From NCBI GenBank assembly GCA_004556155.1, contig SFIM01000019.1:1-43223 (forward strand): a stretch of 43,223 nucleotides of DNA, written 5' to 3'. Every line of letters starts with the position of its first letter. Positions within the stretch are counted from its first letter, which is position 1. Positions 15,618 through 23,125 of the stretch are shown here, piece after piece. The DNA is from Clostridiales bacterium (GTDB lineage: Bacteria; Bacillota; Clostridia; Christensenellales; Aristaeellaceae). Under the pieces are notes generated by a model. The model was not told the origin of the DNA, did no database searches, and worked only from the letters and a program-made list of their open reading frames with translations. Position numbers and translations under genes: made by a program.

Positions 15618-15929
15618 TTAGTCCTCGTCCTCCGCGTCCATGGCCTCCAGGAACAGGTCGAATACCTTCTGGGTCACATCGTCGTCATCCACGGATACAT
15701 AGATATCCTCGCCCGCGTCGTCCTGGGCGATCTGCAGGATGACCACTTCGCCGTCCTCTTCTTCAGGAGCCTGGCCGTTTTCATCCAGCACCATCAGCAC
15801 CACGTATTCTTCGCCTTCATAGGGAACCGTGGTCAGATATTCAAACTTGGTAACCGTGCCGTCCTCGTCGGTCAGCTCTACGATATTATCCTCTTCCTCG
15901 GGGATGTTGTTCTTGATTTCGTCAGACAT
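15618..15929 (-). CDS. DUF1292 family protein (YrzB-like)
   Basis: A 103-residue very acidic protein. The start at 15929 (MSDEIKNN) follows an AGGAGG with a rather long 12-nt spacing. An upstream in-frame ATG at 15959 would read through that ribosome site. The middle holds the DUF1292 core: IVELTDEDGTVTKFEYLTTVPYEGEEYVVLM and EEDGEVVILQI. The C-terminus is Asp/Glu-rich. The biochemical function is unknown. In many Firmicutes this gene follows ruvX and ireB, exactly as here, which supports the call and suggests co-expression with them. Confidence 0.9.
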   Translation of the reverse strand: MSDEIKNNIPEEEDNIVELTDEDGTVTKFEYLTTVPYEGEEYVVLMVLDENGQAPEEEDGEVVILQIAQDDAGEDIYVSVDDDDVTQKVFDLFLEAMDAEDED

Positions 15930-15964
15930 GTTTGGATTGATCCTCCTATAATATTGCAAAGAAA

Positions 15965-16390
15965 TCAGGTTTGATTTCTGAGCGTGTCCAGATATTGCTG
16001 CAGGATGACGGCAGCGGCCACCTTATCCACCGTGCCCTTGCGCTCCTGGCGGTGCATGCCGCCCTCGATGAGCGCGCGCTCGGCCGTTACGGTCGTTAGC
16101 CGTTCATCCTGAAAGGCGATGTTCAGCCCGGCGTTGGCCAGCTGCTCGGCCAGGGCTTGCACCTTTTGCGCCTGGAAGCCGATAGAGCCGTCCATGTTGC
16201 GCGGCAGGCCGCACACGATATCGCGTGTGCCCAGCTGATCGCACAGCGCCTTGATGTGCTTGACGTCCGGGCCAAAGCCAACCCGGCGATACACGCTATG
16301 GGGCGAGGCAATCAAGCGCATTTCATCGCACACCGCGATGCCAATGCGCACGTCGCCCACATCCAGCCCTACGATCTTACCCATTATCAT
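15965..16390 (-). CDS. ruvX: Holliday junction resolvase-like RuvX/YqgF nuclease
   Basis: A 141-residue RNase H-fold protein. Motifs include GLDVGDVRIGIAVCD (first catalytic Asp), VCGLPRNMDGSIG, FQDERLTTVTAERAL (acidic residue) and the C-terminal DKVAAAVILQQYLD (last catalytic Asp). YqgF homologues act in 16S rRNA 5'-end maturation and resemble Holliday-junction resolvases. The ATG at 16390 overlaps the ireB stop as ATGA. An ATG two codons later (16384) is also possible because no strong ribosome site is visible. Middle gene of the ireB-ruvX-DUF1292 operon. Confidence 0.95.
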   Translation of the reverse strand: MIMGKIVGLDVGDVRIGIAVCDEMRLIASPHSVYRRVGFGPDVKHIKALCDQLGTRDIVCGLPRNMDGSIGFQAQKVQALAEQLANAGLNIAFQDERLTTVTAERALIEGGMHRQERKGTVDKVAAAVILQQYLDTLRNQT

Positions 16391-16650
16391 TGATCAAAAT
16401 TCTCCGACATATAGAAGGAAACGATTTCTTCCAGAATCTCGTCCCGCTCCAGCCGGCAGATCATGCTGCGCGCGTTATCAAAGCTGGTGATGTAGGTAGG
16501 ATCGCCCGTGAGAATGAAACCCGTCAGCTGCGTGATGGGATCATAACCCTTGGCCTGCAGGGCGCGGTAGACATGCTGCAGAATATCGCGCGCGGTGGCG
16601 CGGCTGTCCCGCAGGGCATGGAGCTTGGTGGTATCATTCAGGTTTGTCAT
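16387..16650 (-). CDS. ireB: IreB family regulatory phosphoprotein (YrzL, DUF965)
   Basis: An 87-residue protein matching the IreB family end to end, with ALQAKGYDPITQLTGFILTGDPTYITSFDNAR as its conserved core. In Enterococcus, IreB is phosphorylated at N-terminal threonines by the PASTA kinase IreK and tunes cephalosporin resistance. Here T7 and T8 (LNDTTKL) are the candidate sites. The kinase and phosphatase partners are encoded in this same window at 38362-40733. AAAGGAGG lies 8 nt before the ATG and a clear promoter is present. First gene of its operon. Confidence 0.95.
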   Translation of the reverse strand: MTNLNDTTKLHALRDSRATARDILQHVYRALQAKGYDPITQLTGFILTGDPTYITSFDNARSMICRLERDEILEEIVSFYMSENFDQ

Positions 16651-16673
16651 GGCGATACCTCCTTTCCTCTAAT

Positions 16674-16702
16674 ATTATACCCTGAGCGTCAGAAATTGGC
16701 AA
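16674..16702 (-). promoter_or_regulatory. Sigma-A-type promoter of ireB operon
   Basis: On the minus strand TTGCCA (16697-16702), a 17-bp spacer and consensus TATAAT (16674-16679) lie about 23 nt upstream of the ireB start codon. Confidence 0.75.
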
Positions 16703-16731
16703 TAGGGCAAACGCTGCCAAAAGCCAAAAAA

Positions 16732-17787
16732 CTATGGCGCGTTTTCGCGGGCCGCGCATTGCAGGGCGCGGACGGCGCCGCGCGCGCACACATAGAGAGG
16801 AAGCGACAGCAGCATCCCGGCGATGCCGCCCAGCAGTCCGCCCGCGCTCAGCAGCAGCAGCACATAGGCGGGATGCAGCCCGGTCACGCCGCTCATCAGC
16901 TGCGGGGACAGGAACATGCTCTCCGCCTGCTGCACGGCCACTACCGCTACCACAGCCCACAGCACGGTATACAAGCCTTGCGGCAGCGAGAATAGCACGA
17001 TGGGAATGCCGCCCAGGTAGGGCCCGACATAGGGAATCAAATCGCACACGCCCATCACGATGCCCAGCAGCAGCCAGGCGGGCACGCCCACGATCAGCAG
17101 CCCGATGGCCGTCAGGATCCCCACGGCGGAGCTGACCAGCAGCTGGCCGCGCAGATATCCCGCGATTTCACGGCGCATTTCGCGCAGAGCGGTCAGCAGC
17201 TTTTTGCGCTGCTGCAGCGGGATTAAAAGCGACAGCTGAAAACAAAACAGCTCGCGATCACGCAAAAAATAAAAGGCCAGCACAGGGGCCAAAAAAGCCT
17301 GCATCAGCTTGCCGCTGGCGCTGGCGATGCGCTGCAGCACCTTGGGCACGATGGCCAGCACGGCCGCGCCCGCCTTTTCAAGCAGTTGTTGAGTAGGAGC
17401 GGGGGACAGGTTAAACCGCTCGGCCAGGGGCGAGGCGGCCAGCTTTTCCAGGAATGCTTGCAGGATGTCAATCAGCATCGGCACGGCTTCCACCGCCAGC
17501 GTGCCCTGATGGATCACCTGTGGCACCAGCAGCCATAAAAAGCCGCCCAGTACCGCCAAAAACAGCAGCAGCGAGCACAGTGCCGCCGCGCCCGGCGGCA
17601 GCCGCCGTTCAAAGCGCGCACAGATGGGCCGCGCCGCGTAGGCCAGCAGCACGGCCAGGGCAATCTGCCACAAAAGCTGCCCAAGCGCCTGACGAAACAG
17701 GATCAGCAGCAGCGCCGCGGCTGCCGCAAACAGGATCAGGCGAATCCTGCGCGGCAAACCGCGGCCATCGCCGCGCAGCGCGGTCAT
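16732..17787 (-). CDS. AI-2E family transporter (UPF0118 permease)
   Basis: A 351-residue polytopic membrane protein of the AI-2E/TqsA/PerM family. The start at 17787 is chosen because its ATG shares a base with the TAA of the preceding 44-codon gene (TAATG coupling) and gives the usual family length. A GTG at 17847 in the same frame has no ribosome site. About eight spans are visible. The family pattern appears in the C-terminal half: LIVGVPAWLLLGIVMGVCDLIPYVGPYLGGIP. Members export signalling molecules or act as sodium/proton antiporters. The substrate cannot be told here. Confidence 0.93.
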   Translation of the reverse strand: MTALRGDGRGLPRRIRLILFAAAAALLLILFRQALGQLLWQIALAVLLAYAARPICARFERRLPPGAAALCSLLLFLAVLGGFLWLLVPQVIHQGTLAVEAVPMLIDILQAFLEKLAASPLAERFNLSPAPTQQLLEKAGAAVLAIVPKVLQRIASASGKLMQAFLAPVLAFYFLRDRELFCFQLSLLIPLQQRKKLLTALREMRREIAGYLRGQLLVSSAVGILTAIGLLIVGVPAWLLLGIVMGVCDLIPYVGPYLGGIPIVLFSLPQGLYTVLWAVVAVVAVQQAESMFLSPQLMSGVTGLHPAYVLLLLSAGGLLGGIAGMLLSLPLYVCARGAVRALQCAARENAP

Positions 17788-17921
17788 TACAGGCCGAGCT
17801 TTCTGCACAGGATGCGCTTCATTTGCTTCATGGAGCGCGTGGCGCACCTGCGCATTAGCCCCATTCGCGTGCCTACGGTATAGCCGATGGCGGCTGAGAG
17901 CATATAGCCGTATAGTTTCAT
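17787..17921 (-). CDS. 44-residue small membrane protein, unrecognised
   Basis: A short gene with an excellent ribosome site (AAAGGAGG, 8 nt before the ATG at 17921). It encodes MKLYGYMLSAAIGYTVGTRM followed by a strongly basic, Met/Arg/Lys-rich half ending CRKLGL. The first 20 residues can form one small-residue-rich membrane helix, with the basic half in the cytoplasm. Its stop overlaps the AI-2E permease ATG (TAATG), and it begins 15 nt after the PRC-barrel gene, so it is the middle gene of a tight operon. It may be a permease partner or a translational coupler. No family was recognised. Confidence 0.75.
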   Translation of the reverse strand: MKLYGYMLSAAIGYTVGTRMGLMRRCATRSMKQMKRILCRKLGL

Positions 17922-17936
17922 GGCGGCGTCCTCCTT

Positions 17937-18377
17937 TCAGTTGGTTCTGCAGGGAATCGTCACATGGCCGGTGGAGCCTGTGCTGCTTATGTCGAAGGCA
18001 GTGGCATACCAGCGTCCGTCCAGCAGATCGTCCAGCGGGCCGGAGGAGATTTCCAGCGCCGTCACGCGCAGCGTCGTCTCATCCAGCAGCACGTCTGTCA
18101 CCACGCCCACACGCAGCCCATCTGCGTCCGTCACCCGAAACAGGCGGTAGCCCGCGTCCTTGGGCATGCGCACGGGCGGGCGGCGGCTGATTACCGTCAG
18201 CTTGCCCAGCAGAGCGATGTTATCCGCCTCAATCCAGCGCGACAGGCGCAGCCCATCGCGCATTACCAGCCCGCGCAGGGCTTTGCCGTCGCTGCGCAGC
18301 ACGCCGCGCACGATGGAGCCGATGTGCTTACCCTCGCAGATCACAGGCATGCCGATCAGGCGTTTCATTCCGGTCAT
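17937..18377 (-). CDS. PRC-barrel domain protein
   Basis: A 146-residue soluble protein with two PRC-barrel-like repeats: about 5-65 (LIGMPVICEGKHIGSIVRGVL...LRGLVMRDGL) and about 85-146 (YRLFRVTDADGLRVGVVTDVLLDETTLRVTALEISSG...LLDGRW). PRC barrels occur in RimM and photosynthetic reaction centres and usually mediate RNA, protein or membrane contacts. The start at 18377 has AAGGGTG 6 nt upstream; the second ATG at 18368 is an alternative. First gene of a three-gene operon with a small membrane protein and the AI-2E permease. Upstream is an unusually AT-rich stretch. Confidence 0.85.
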   Translation of the reverse strand: MTGMKRLIGMPVICEGKHIGSIVRGVLRSDGKALRGLVMRDGLRLSRWIEADNIALLGKLTVISRRPPVRMPKDAGYRLFRVTDADGLRVGVVTDVLLDETTLRVTALEISSGPLDDLLDGRWYATAFDISSTGSTGHVTIPCRTN

Positions 18378-18436
18378 TGCGATCACCCTTGATAGTGTTG
18401 CCGCACGCCGCCCGCGCATGAGTGGCAAATAAGGGG

Positions 18437-18523
18437 AGCAGATGATACAAAATACCAATATTTAATTTTTAAATACTAAAATATATAAATAACAAATTTA
18501 ATTTAATTCTAACAGACTAAAAT
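18437..18523. other. AT-rich intergenic island
   Basis: About 85 bp composed almost entirely of A and T, with short inverted repeats (CTAAA-A-TTTAG by the MFS stop codon, TTTAA/TTAAA runs), in an otherwise GC-rich region. It lies between the MFS stop and the PRC-barrel start on the same strand, so it probably holds the PRC operon promoter. No single -35/-10 pair stands out. Confidence 0.5.
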
Positions 18524-19684
18524 TTAGCTTTTTTTGCCGTTTAAGACCGGCAAACGCAGAAAAACCGGTGCAAAACCGATCAGCGCCAGGGCGCACACGG
18601 CGGCCATCAGCCCAAAGCCTGCGCCGATGCTGCCCAGGCGATTGCTGATAAAGCCGCCAGCCAGCACGCCGAAGGTGCGCGATATGCCGTATCCTGCCAT
18701 GGAGATGACCGCCTGTGCGCTGCCTCGCAGAGCGGGCGGCGCTACGCGGCTCATGTACTTGGCCATGCACAGCATCATGACCACAAAGCCAAGTCCATGC
18801 AGCGCTTGACTGGCCAGCGCGGCTATGGGGGAACGGACGAGCGCCAGAATGCCAAAGCGCAGCGTCAGCGCCGCGGCCGATACAAGCATCAGCCGCCCCG
18901 CGCCGAAGCGATCAAACAGCCGATCGCCCAGCAGCAGAAAGGGGATTTCGCTGGCTGAGCCGATCAGATACGCCCAGCCCAGCAGCGCGCCGCTGCCGCC
19001 GTTTAGGCTGGTAAAATGCAGTGCAAAATAGCTGTAAAAATATCCCATTGCCGCCTGCAACAGCATTACCAGTCCCAGCAGCGGCAGGGCGTGCGGCAGA
19101 CGGAATACCTGCCAGAAGCCCCCGCGAATGTGGGTGTGCGGCCTGCCTGCCTGTGGCGGCAGCAGCAGCGCGCCGCCAAACAGCAGCGCCAGTATACCGG
19201 CGGCCATCCATGGCATGGCGCGGTAGTTTCGTCCCAGCAGCGCGCCTGCGGCCAGGCTGCACAGGGCGTAGCTGACGCTGCCAGCCAGCCTTACGCGTCC
19301 GTAAGGGATGGGACTTTCTTGCAGCGATTGCAGGATCAAACTGTCGCCCAGCGGCTGTACGCAGGGATAAAACAGCGCGAACAGGCAGCTGACAATCGCT
19401 ATGCCAGCGTAGCCCTTCATCAGCCCCAGCAGGCACAATAGTGGAATGGATGCGCCCACGGTGATTAGCAGCGCCACGTTGCGCCGGGGCATGCGATCCG
19501 AGGCCCAGCCCCAAAGCGGCTGGGACAGGATGGAAAGCAGGGGAAAAGAAACCAGCAGCAGGATCAAGCTGGAGCCGCTGATGCCTGACTGCTGGTAAAA
19601 TTTGGATATATAACCCTGATAAACGGCGTTTGCGCCATAATAAAGCGCCATAAACAGCGCGCATCGCAGCGCGGGCTTTTTCAA
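18524..19684 (-). CDS. Major facilitator superfamily transporter
   Basis: A 386-residue, 12-span transporter. The start is the TTG at 19684: AAGGAG lies 8 nt upstream, whereas the GTG at 19693 overlaps that site. The MFS signature between spans 2 and 3 is GWASDRMPRRN, and a second is in the middle loop (GDRLFDRFGAGRL). The N-terminus (LFMALYYGANAVYQGYISKFYQQSGIS) and overall pattern resemble the LacY-like/nucleoside-symporter MFS group. The substrate is unknown. Its place 29 nt after rpiB suggests a pentose or nucleoside, which is inference only. Confidence 0.9.
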   Translation of the reverse strand: MKKPALRCALFMALYYGANAVYQGYISKFYQQSGISGSSLILLLVSFPLLSILSQPLWGWASDRMPRRNVALLITVGASIPLLCLLGLMKGYAGIAIVSCLFALFYPCVQPLGDSLILQSLQESPIPYGRVRLAGSVSYALCSLAAGALLGRNYRAMPWMAAGILALLFGGALLLPPQAGRPHTHIRGGFWQVFRLPHALPLLGLVMLLQAAMGYFYSYFALHFTSLNGGSGALLGWAYLIGSASEIPFLLLGDRLFDRFGAGRLMLVSAAALTLRFGILALVRSPIAALASQALHGLGFVVMMLCMAKYMSRVAPPALRGSAQAVISMAGYGISRTFGVLAGGFISNRLGSIGAGFGLMAAVCALALIGFAPVFLRLPVLNGKKS

Positions 19685-19713
19685 ACGCCTCACTCCTTGG
19701 GGAAAACCGCGCC

Positions 19714-20163
19714 TTACTCGATCTCCTCGCCGCGCTCCAGGGCGCTGAGCATTTCCACGCGCAGCGCGTGACGGCCGCCCTCAAACTGCGCCGTCAGGAA
19801 GGCACGGGCAATGCACTTGGCCAGCTCGGGCCCGATGATGCGCGCGCCCATGGACAGCATGTTGGCGTTGTTGTGGCGGCGGCCCAGCTCGGCCGACAGC
19901 GGATCGGAGCAGGTAACGCAGCGGATTCCCTTGATTTTATTGGCGGCCAGCCCGATGCCCAGGCCCGTGCCGCACAGCAGAATGCCAAACTCGCACTCGC
20001 CGCTGGCTACCGCGCGGGCAGCGCGCGCGCCAAAGACGGGGTAGTTGCAGCTTTCGGAAGAATAGGCGCCGAAATCCTTGTATTCCAGGCCCATTTCGTC
20101 CAGCAGGGACATAATCTCTTTTTTCATTTCCAGCGCGGAATGATCATTGGCAATGGCAATCAT
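19714..20163 (-). CDS. rpiB: Ribose 5-phosphate isomerase B (RpiB/LacAB family)
   Basis: A 149-residue isomerase interconverting ribose 5-phosphate and ribulose 5-phosphate in the pentose phosphate pathway. The start at 20163 (MIAIANDHSALEMK) has GGAGGAG 6 nt upstream. Typical features are the phosphate/substrate segment ANDHS, catalytic Cys in GILLCGTGLGIGLAANK, and RRHNNANMLSMGARI. The family also includes LacA/LacB and allose-phosphate isomerases, so a different sugar phosphate is possible. Promoter-proximal gene of an operon with the MFS transporter. Its pathway partner rpe lies at 41602 in the window. Confidence 0.92.
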   Translation of the reverse strand: MIAIANDHSALEMKKEIMSLLDEMGLEYKDFGAYSSESCNYPVFGARAARAVASGECEFGILLCGTGLGIGLAANKIKGIRCVTCSDPLSAELGRRHNNANMLSMGARIIGPELAKCIARAFLTAQFEGGRHALRVEMLSALERGEEIE

Positions 20164-20200
20164 GACAGGCTCCTCCGGCAAGATATATTTTCAGCTACAA

Positions 20201-20229
20201 AGGATATCACGTTGCCTGGCGCGCGTCAA
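20201..20229 (-). promoter_or_regulatory. Sigma-A-type promoter of rpiB
   Basis: On the minus strand TTGACG (20224-20229) and TATCCT (20201-20206) are 17 bp apart, about 40 nt before the rpiB start codon. Confidence 0.65.
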
Positions 20230-20311
20230 GCAAAACGGCGGCCGCGGGGCTATTTTTCCCCGAAGCGCGCAATCTATGTGTAAAATTATTGTAACGCTTT
20301 GCCTGTTTCGT

Positions 20312-20340
20312 TTGCCTTTTGACCGATCCCCGGTTATAAT
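20312..20340 (+). promoter_or_regulatory. Sigma-A-type promoter of the GT-C/GtrA operon
   Basis: TTGCCT (20312-20317), a 17-bp spacer and consensus TATAAT (20335-20340) lie about 40 nt before the GTG start at 20379. The site is divergent from the rpiB promoter. Confidence 0.7.
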
Positions 20341-20378
20341 AAGATCAGTTATTTTGAACTTCCGAAAGGAGACAGACT

Positions 20379-22343
20379 GTGCTGTCGCTGCTGTATTTGC
20401 TGGTTTATCTGTTTGCGGGCTGCGTGATTATCCGCGCGCTGCTGCCTGCGCAGCGCCCCCAGGTTCGCGTTTGGCTGGGGCTGAGCCTGGGCTTGCTGCT
20501 GATGATGTGGCTGCCCGCGCTGCTGGCCTTTGCCGTGCGCTTTTCGCTGCTGGGGCATATGCTGGCGCTGATTCCGCTGGCTGGGATAACCGTCGCCGTG
20601 TGGGTTACGCGCGATAAAACCCCCGCTCGCGCGCTGGATGACAAGGACAGGCAACTGTTGATCCTGATGGCCTGCGTGGCGGTGCCGCTGACGCTGCTGG
20701 GCGGGTATTTGCAGTATACCCACTGCCTGCGCGAGGTAAACGGCACGCTGCACGTGGGGCAGAGCACCTATGGCGATCTGCCGCTGCATCTGGGCATCAT
20801 CACCAGCCTGCGCGATGCGGCGTTCCCGCCCGAATATAGCATCCTGCCGGGCGAACGGCTGAGCTATCCCTTCCTGATGGATAGCCTGTCCACATCTTTT
20901 ATGATTTTCGGCCTGCCGCTGCGCTGGGCGGTGATCATTCCCGGCACGCTGATGATGGGGCTGGTATTTTCGGGCTATATGATCCTGGCGGATCGCATGG
21001 CCAGCGGGCGGCGCGCGGTGGTGATCGCCGCGCTGTTTGTGTTCATCAACGGTGGCCTGGGCTTTTTGTACAGCCTGGATACGCTGGGGGTTAGCAACGG
21101 CGGCTCGGTCAATTCCCTGCAAAGCGGCACCTGGCTGGACAGGCTGGATACCATCCTGTACGGTTGGTATCAGACCCCGGCCAACCATGCCGAGCAAAGC
21201 TACTACAACCTGCGCTGGAGCAACATCATTGCGGATATGCTGGTGCCGCAGCGCACCTTTCTGGGCGGCTGGTGCATGCTGCTGCCCTGCATTTATCTTT
21301 TATATGATGCGGCTGCGCGCGCGCAGGAGCGCTTCCCCCTGCGCCAGACGGCGCTGCTGGGCGTGATGGCGGGGAGCCTGCCGCTGCTGCACACGCACTC
21401 CTTCCTGGCGCTGGGGCTGCTCAGTGCGGGCTGGATGGTATACGATCTGTGCCATCGCGGCAAGCTCTGGCCCTGGCTTCTGTATGGCGGGCTGGCCTGC
21501 ATCCTGGCCGCGCCGCAATTGTTCGGTTTTACCTTCCGGCACACCAACGGCAACAGCAGCTTTGTCTATTTCCAGTTCAACTGGGTCAACAATTCGGGCG
21601 GAAATGGGCTGCGGGACGGCTATCTTTTCTTCTATATTAAAAACATCGGCATTCCGGTGATATTGCTCATCCTGTCGCTGTTTGAAAAGAATCCCCGCCG
21701 CCGCTTTATTGCCGCCGGGGCCTTTACCATCTTTGTGGTGGCTGAGCTGATTATTTTCCAGCCCAACGAATATGACAACAACAAGCTCTTTTATGTCTGG
21801 TGGGCGCTGTGCGCCGTGCTGGCGGCGGAGTACGCGGTGGAGATTTTTGATCGTCTGCGCGGCCTGCGCGGCCGCTATGTGTTGGCGGTGATGACGGCGA
21901 TTGCCTGCCTGGCCACGGGTACGCTGTCCATTGCGCGGGAGTGCGTGAGCGATTATCAGATGTATGCCGCCAGTGATGTGGAAGCCGTGCAGTATGTAGA
22001 GGAAAACACCGACCGCGACAGCACCTTTATCTGCTGGACGCAGCACATCAACCCTGTATCCGCCCTGGCTGGGCGCAGGATTGTGTGCGGCCCGGGCCTG
22101 TGGCTAACCTTCCACGGATATGATTTGTCCACACGCGAAATGGACATCAGCGCGTTCTATGCCGATCCCGCAGGCAATGAGAGCGTGCTGCAAAAGTACG
22201 ATGTGGATTACATCCTGCTGGGCGATTACGAGCGCTACGAGCTGCATGCCAGCCAGGCAACGCTGGACGCGCTGTATCCGCTGGTGTTTGAAAGCAGCGA
22301 TGGGCGCATCCGCATTTATCAGGTGACAGAGAGCCATGGTTGA
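20379..22343 (+). CDS. Large polytopic membrane protein, probable GT-C-fold glycosyltransferase
   Basis: A 654-residue integral membrane protein starting at GTG with GAAAGGAGA about 7 nt upstream. About 12-13 spans occupy residues 1-525. A soluble C-terminal tail (about 530-654) ends YDVDYILLGDYERYELHA...FESSDGRIRIYQV, as in YfhO/PMT-like proteins. The first large outside loop holds STYGDLPLHLGIITSLRDAAFPPE, where the Asp resembles the catalytic acidic residue of lipid-phosphosugar-dependent GT-C enzymes. It is translationally coupled to the next gene (8-nt overlap) and shares its operon with a GtrA protein, which fits surface glycosylation. The exact family and acceptor were not identified. 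Confidence 0.8.
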   Translation: MLSLLYLLVYLFAGCVIIRALLPAQRPQVRVWLGLSLGLLLMMWLPALLAFAVRFSLLGHMLALIPLAGITVAVWVTRDKTPARALDDKDRQLLILMACVAVPLTLLGGYLQYTHCLREVNGTLHVGQSTYGDLPLHLGIITSLRDAAFPPEYSILPGERLSYPFLMDSLSTSFMIFGLPLRWAVIIPGTLMMGLVFSGYMILADRMASGRRAVVIAALFVFINGGLGFLYSLDTLGVSNGGSVNSLQSGTWLDRLDTILYGWYQTPANHAEQSYYNLRWSNIIADMLVPQRTFLGGWCMLLPCIYLLYDAAARAQERFPLRQTALLGVMAGSLPLLHTHSFLALGLLSAGWMVYDLCHRGKLWPWLLYGGLACILAAPQLFGFTFRHTNGNSSFVYFQFNWVNNSGGNGLRDGYLFFYIKNIGIPVILLILSLFEKNPRRRFIAAGAFTIFVVAELIIFQPNEYDNNKLFYVWWALCAVLAAEYAVEIFDRLRGLRGRYVLAVMTAIACLATGTLSIARECVSDYQMYAASDVEAVQYVEENTDRDSTFICWTQHINPVSALAGRRIVCGPGLWLTFHGYDLSTREMDISAFYADPAGNESVLQKYDVDYILLGDYERYELHASQATLDALYPLVFESSDGRIRIYQVTESHG

Positions 22344-22611
22344 ACGGTTTTTGCGCTATTCGCTGGAGCATGGGCGAAAGATCACCCTGATGGTGGCCGA
22401 CGAGCGGGGCATCCGCCGCATGAACGTGACGGTGACGGCCATGGATGAAAGCACAGTCACCTATACGGCCGGCCGCGCGGGCAAGCCCAAAACGCTGGCG
22501 CGGGACAGCATCCTTTCCGCTGCCTATGCGCGGGGGGATGAGGGTGATACCTTGAAAAACGAAGCATTGGAGAATGAGAAGAATGGAAAAAATCAAAGCG
22601 ATCCTGCATGA
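22336..22611 (+). CDS. Small soluble protein, unrecognised (SH3-like barrel suspected)
   Basis: A 91-residue protein that starts 8 nt inside the GT-C gene and ends 29 nt inside the gtrA gene. Residues about 14-62 predict as consecutive beta strands (ITLMVADERGIRRMNVTVTAM, STVTYTAGRAGKPKTLARDSI), resembling small SH3-like or WYL-adjacent barrels that handle modified surfaces or nucleic acid. The C-terminal 25 residues are charged and probably disordered. No family was recognised, but the overlaps on both sides make it very likely a genuine gene. Confidence 0.7.
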   Translation: MVERFLRYSLEHGRKITLMVADERGIRRMNVTVTAMDESTVTYTAGRAGKPKTLARDSILSAAYARGDEGDTLKNEALENEKNGKNQSDPA

Positions 22612-23050
22612 CCGTGACAAGCTGCGCGAGGCGTTTTTGTATCTGATCTTCGGCGTGCTCACCACGCTGGTCAGCTGGTGCGTGTACTATGCCTGGCGGC
22701 AGCTGCTGGGGCTTACCACCTATCCCACCGACAGCGCGCAGTATGCGCTGATTGCCAATTCCGGCCAGGCGCTGGCCTTTGTACTGTCGGTCGCCTTCGC
22801 CTTTGTCACCAACAAGCGGCTGGTGTTCCGCAGCGACAAAAAGGGCAACGGCCTGTGGAAGGAGCTGGGGCTTTTCTTTTCCGCCCGCGTGCTGGGCTGG
22901 GCGATATTCGACGTGGCGCTGTTTAACCTGTGCCTGGCGCTGCTGAAAAACACGCTGGCCGACGCAGATCTGTGGATCAAGCTGCTGATGAACGTGCTGG
23001 TGGTCATTTTTAATTATGTGGCCAGCAAATTTGTGATTTTCAGAAAATGA
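22583..23050 (+). CDS. GtrA family membrane protein
   Basis: A 155-residue protein with four spans in the GtrA pattern: FLYLIFGVLTTLVSWCVYYA, QALAFVLSVAFAFVTNKRLVF, an LGLFFSARVLGW span and LMNVLVVIFNYVASKFVIF. GtrA proteins are thought to flip polyprenyl-linked glucose or related sugars across the membrane for later transfer by GT-C enzymes. The start at 22583 is preferred (GGAG 10 nt upstream) over the ATG at 22574. Third gene of the operon with the GT-C-like protein. The usual dolichol-phosphate-glucose synthase partner (GtrB) is not in the window. Confidence 0.92.
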   Translation: MEKIKAILHDRDKLREAFLYLIFGVLTTLVSWCVYYAWRQLLGLTTYPTDSAQYALIANSGQALAFVLSVAFAFVTNKRLVFRSDKKGNGLWKELGLFFSARVLGWAIFDVALFNLCLALLKNTLADADLWIKLLMNVLVVIFNYVASKFVIFRK

Positions 23051-23079
23051 TTGTAACTTGCAGAAAAACATGCTATAAT
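23051..23079 (+). promoter_or_regulatory. Promoter of fba with extended -10
   Basis: TTGTAA (23051-23056), a 17-bp spacer and TGC-TATAAT (23071-23079) lie about 46 nt upstream of the fba ATG. Confidence 0.75.
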
Positions 23080-23125
23080 AGTTCCCGTATGAGCGATTCC
23101 CAATGATTAAAGGAGGAAGATTCCT

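Noticed and set aside
18437..18523. AT-rich island considered as a replication origin
   Set aside because: No DnaA boxes, no dnaA/dnaN neighbours and too short.
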